Origin: Ciona savignyi | Taxonomy: Eukaryota; Chordata; Ascidiacea; Phlebobranchia; Cionidae | Assembly: GCA_000149265.1 (NCBI GenBank) | Contig: CH003359.1 | Span: 115,586-179,585, forward strand | Length of the DNA: 64,000 bases | Reading direction: 5' to 3' | Shown: positions 62,122-64,000 of the stretch, piece by piece | Numbering within the stretch: position 1 is the first letter of the stretch | How the letters are laid out: every line of letters begins with the position of its first letter | Translations under genes and position numbers: made by a program | Notes under the pieces: model-generated | What the model was told of the DNA's origin: nothing | The model's database searches: none | Seen by the model: the letters and a program-made list of their open reading frames with translations, nothing else

Positions 62122-63441
62122 TTAAAACTTTTCCTGTGCATATTGCAGAACAATGTTTAGGCCGCGAAGAAATGACGTCCAACTGCACCGGTACTGTGGG
62201 GTGGGTTGGCCGGAGCAAAGCAAAAGTTCATTTAACCTGAATTTATGAGGCCAATTGTCCGGGATCTGGTCGCTAAGCATCTGAAAAATCCACTTTGAGA
62301 AAATGCAAAGATGGAGGTGTGCATCAATGCCTGAACACTGCATCTTTGAAGTGCAGTAGCCGCGGAGTTCTTTGCAATGCTTGCCGAGTTTGTATAAAAA
62401 CGCTCCTCGGTTATCTAAGCCCACTCGAGGGCAGTAAAGCCAGCTTGTGCATGTGGTGCCAGAAAGGAATCTCATGTAGCCACCGTTATGAACATCGCTG
62501 AATAGAAACTCTTGAAAGGCATCGGGAAACTGCATCACCACATCATATGCATCAGTAAAAACAAGATCTTTGGGATGAAAGTTTAACGGGTAAACACCGC
62601 TGATTAGAAATGTTTCGAACATTTTAGAAACACTAATCATTGTTTTAATGGACCCTATCAATGAAAATGGGCTGAATTTCAAGTGGTTCATCAACCCAAA
62701 AAGGTTCAAACACTTCTCAGAATTTGGATCTGTACCGGATAAAGGTCCACAGAAAGGCTGGGCTTTAGTATAGCGCTGAATGATGTACCTCACTGCTTTA
62801 ACATCGTTGACAGAAAAGTGATTTTCACTTTCAACTTCTTGTTCGTTTTTCAGAACAATGCACACAGCATGAAGCTTAGGCACTCCCGGCCAACTTTGCA
62901 TTAGGTAGAGATTAAAAAATACTTTCACATCTTTCCTGAGAAGTGTTTTATCACCTCTTCCGTGATCCATGATTGACCCACATGTAACGTCCACAGTTGT
63001 GCCATCGTTGGATGGAAGTTTTCCCTCCGATTGTTCATCTGTACTGCAGTGAATACTTGTTTCAATCGCATGCAAATTGGCACAGGTCCACTGTTTTAGA
63101 ATAAGGGTAATGTTTTTTGATGTCTTTGTGTGAATTGGCATGAATAAAAGGTTGGGGTTGTAATTTGGAGCATAGTTGTCTTGTTGATTTCGAGGTTGGC
63201 TTACCAGGACTTGTTTAATATCAACCTCTTTATCACTTTTTACTGCTCGTACGCGGGAAGTTAGATTTTGAAGTCGGTCAAAATACTGAGAATGTCTCAG
63301 GTAACTTAAGTCCTCTTCAGTGGGCCAGTCGCTGTATCGATATGCGAGGTTCACTTCAACAGAAACACAAATTAGGAGACACATTAAAGGAACCAACAAA
63401 ACAAATACTGTGGTTCGTTTTGAAACAAAAACTCTGTGCAT
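62122..63441 (-). CDS. Putative type II membrane glycosyltransferase-like protein, single exon
   Basis: An uninterrupted frame of 439 codons. Residues about 10-31 are a hydrophobic signal-anchor (TTVFVLLVPLMCLLICV) after a short basic start, so the bulk should face the Golgi or ER lumen. N-glycosylation sites are at NLT (59) and NIT (110). The segment DLVFTDAYDVVM (292-303) has the hydrophobic-strand-plus-D-x-x-D form of nucleotide-sugar, metal-binding sites, and resembles the (F/V)(T/V)DSYDV motif of the glycosyltransferase half of lysyl hydroxylase 3 (PLOD). The C-terminal third is Cys-rich. Nothing else is diagnostic, so donor and acceptor are unknown. Lack of introns among intron-rich neighbours suggests an old retrocopy or a lineage-specific intronless family. 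The C-terminal 40 residues could change if a 3' intron was missed. Confidence 0.6.
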   Translation of the reverse strand: MHRVFVSKRTTVFVLLVPLMCLLICVSVEVNLAYRYSDWPTEEDLSYLRHSQYFDRLQNLTSRVRAVKSDKEVDIKQVLVSQPRNQQDNYAPNYNPNLLFMPIHTKTSKNITLILKQWTCANLHAIETSIHCSTDEQSEGKLPSNDGTTVDVTCGSIMDHGRGDKTLLRKDVKVFFNLYLMQSWPGVPKLHAVCIVLKNEQEVESENHFSVNDVKAVRYIIQRYTKAQPFCGPLSGTDPNSEKCLNLFGLMNHLKFSPFSLIGSIKTMISVSKMFETFLISGVYPLNFHPKDLVFTDAYDVVMQFPDAFQEFLFSDVHNGGYMRFLSGTTCTSWLYCPRVGLDNRGAFLYKLGKHCKELRGYCTSKMQCSGIDAHLHLCIFSKWIFQMLSDQIPDNWPHKFRLNELLLCSGQPTPQYRCSWTSFLRGLNIVLQYAQEKF

Positions 63442-64000
63442 GATAGAACAGCACCTAAGAAATGTGGTTGCTTTAGAAATAGTAATGTACAGTACAATAT
63501 ACCAAAGATTAGCCAGCTTACCTGTTACTAGACAATTGTCGTCCTTTTTTGCTCTTTTTCCGTGTACTCAATGGATATTACTATTTCTAAGATTTATTTT
63601 ATTCTAAGATTTTAGATCTAATACTAACATTGCAAGGTAAAAGCTGTGTGGTTTGTGGCATTGAAAAATCCCCGAAAGAGAGTTGTTCATGCGGAACGAC
63701 AGAATATCTTTAACCGATTAAATCGGCGTTTTCCTACTGATGTAACGATGTGTGTACAGCCCTAGCCGTAGGGCGTTGTTTTTAGGTTTATTAACATTTC
63801 TTGCTACTTTTGAGGTACAGGAAAACACTTAAAATATTTGATTGACCTTCGTACACAACACACTGCAATTGCTCCGGTAACCCTATGGTGGGCGCGAGGT
63901 GATCTGACGATTGCCCGTGCGTTAACCTCCTTGGTTTTCCGTCGTCTGTAGTACGACGCGAATCCCAACAACTGACTCTTTCACGTTGGACGGGGTTTCC
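63442..64000. other. Upstream flank of the 62.1 kb gene with SINE fragment
   Basis: No exon was recognised. The first 400 bases should include the promoter of the minus-strand gene; no TATA box at a convincing distance was seen. Confidence 0.5.
63845..63945 (+). repeat. Family A SINE, distal fragment
   Basis: ACACACTGCAATTGCTCCGG, GGGCGCGAGGTGATCTGACG and ATTGCCCGTGCGTTAACCTC match the distal half of the reference copy. The tRNA-like head is missing. Confidence 0.75.

Noticed and set aside
1-64000. Retroviral, LTR or Polinton-type remnants
   Set aside because: No reverse transcriptase, integrase, capsid or envelope-like frame and no long terminal repeats were seen on either strand.

Overview
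This window looks like nuclear DNA from a tunicate, most likely a Ciona-type ascidian. The evidence is AT-rich sequence, compact intron-rich genes that all use GT/AG splicing, chordate-grade gene families (NPAS4, gephyrin with G-linker-E order, an adhesion GPCR with a GAIN/GPS module) and many short tRNA-like SINE copies. The assignment rests on gene content and repeat style; no species marker is present.

Layout: (1) 60-1118 (+) is the 3' end of TRMT61A, the catalytic subunit of tRNA m1A58 methyltransferase. (2) 4217-9072 (-) is a nine-exon NPAS4/dysfusion-type bHLH-PAS factor with a TATA box just upstream. (3) 14051-16634 (-) is a three-exon alpha-1,3-fucosyltransferase (GT10) with degenerate donor-site motifs. 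(4) 17619-28778 (-) is an 18-exon, 905-residue adhesion GPCR with a signal peptide, a Cys-rich N-terminus, GAIN/GPS and 7TM. (5) 34171-44751 (-) is a 17-exon, 824-residue gephyrin. (6) 49851-60297 (+) is a complete 25-coding-exon exportin-1 of 1070 residues. (7) 62122-63441 (-) is a single-exon type II membrane protein that resembles a glycosyltransferase. Exon phases were followed base by base for genes 2-6. They close in frame in all except NPAS4, which carries one extra and one missing base, both at C-runs.

The spaces between genes and several introns hold two families of tRNA-like SINEs, a piggyBac-like non-autonomous element with TTAA ends, and hAT-like remnants. There is also a striking 32-bp-stem hairpin, a perfect 20-bp palindrome and some microsatellites. 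I saw no retrovirus-like or capsid-bearing element and no CRISPR array.

The genes do not form an operon or one pathway. TRMT61A and NPAS4 are convergent, gephyrin and exportin-1 are divergent, and exportin-1 and the last gene are convergent. The most interesting points are the gephyrin (catalytic Asp of the G domain replaced by Ala, a His-rich 7-residue repeat in the linker, an altered GNPVS motif), the fucosyltransferase lacking usual donor-binding residues, the adhesion GPCR's unfamiliar extracellular modules, and the hairpin at 31.4 kb.
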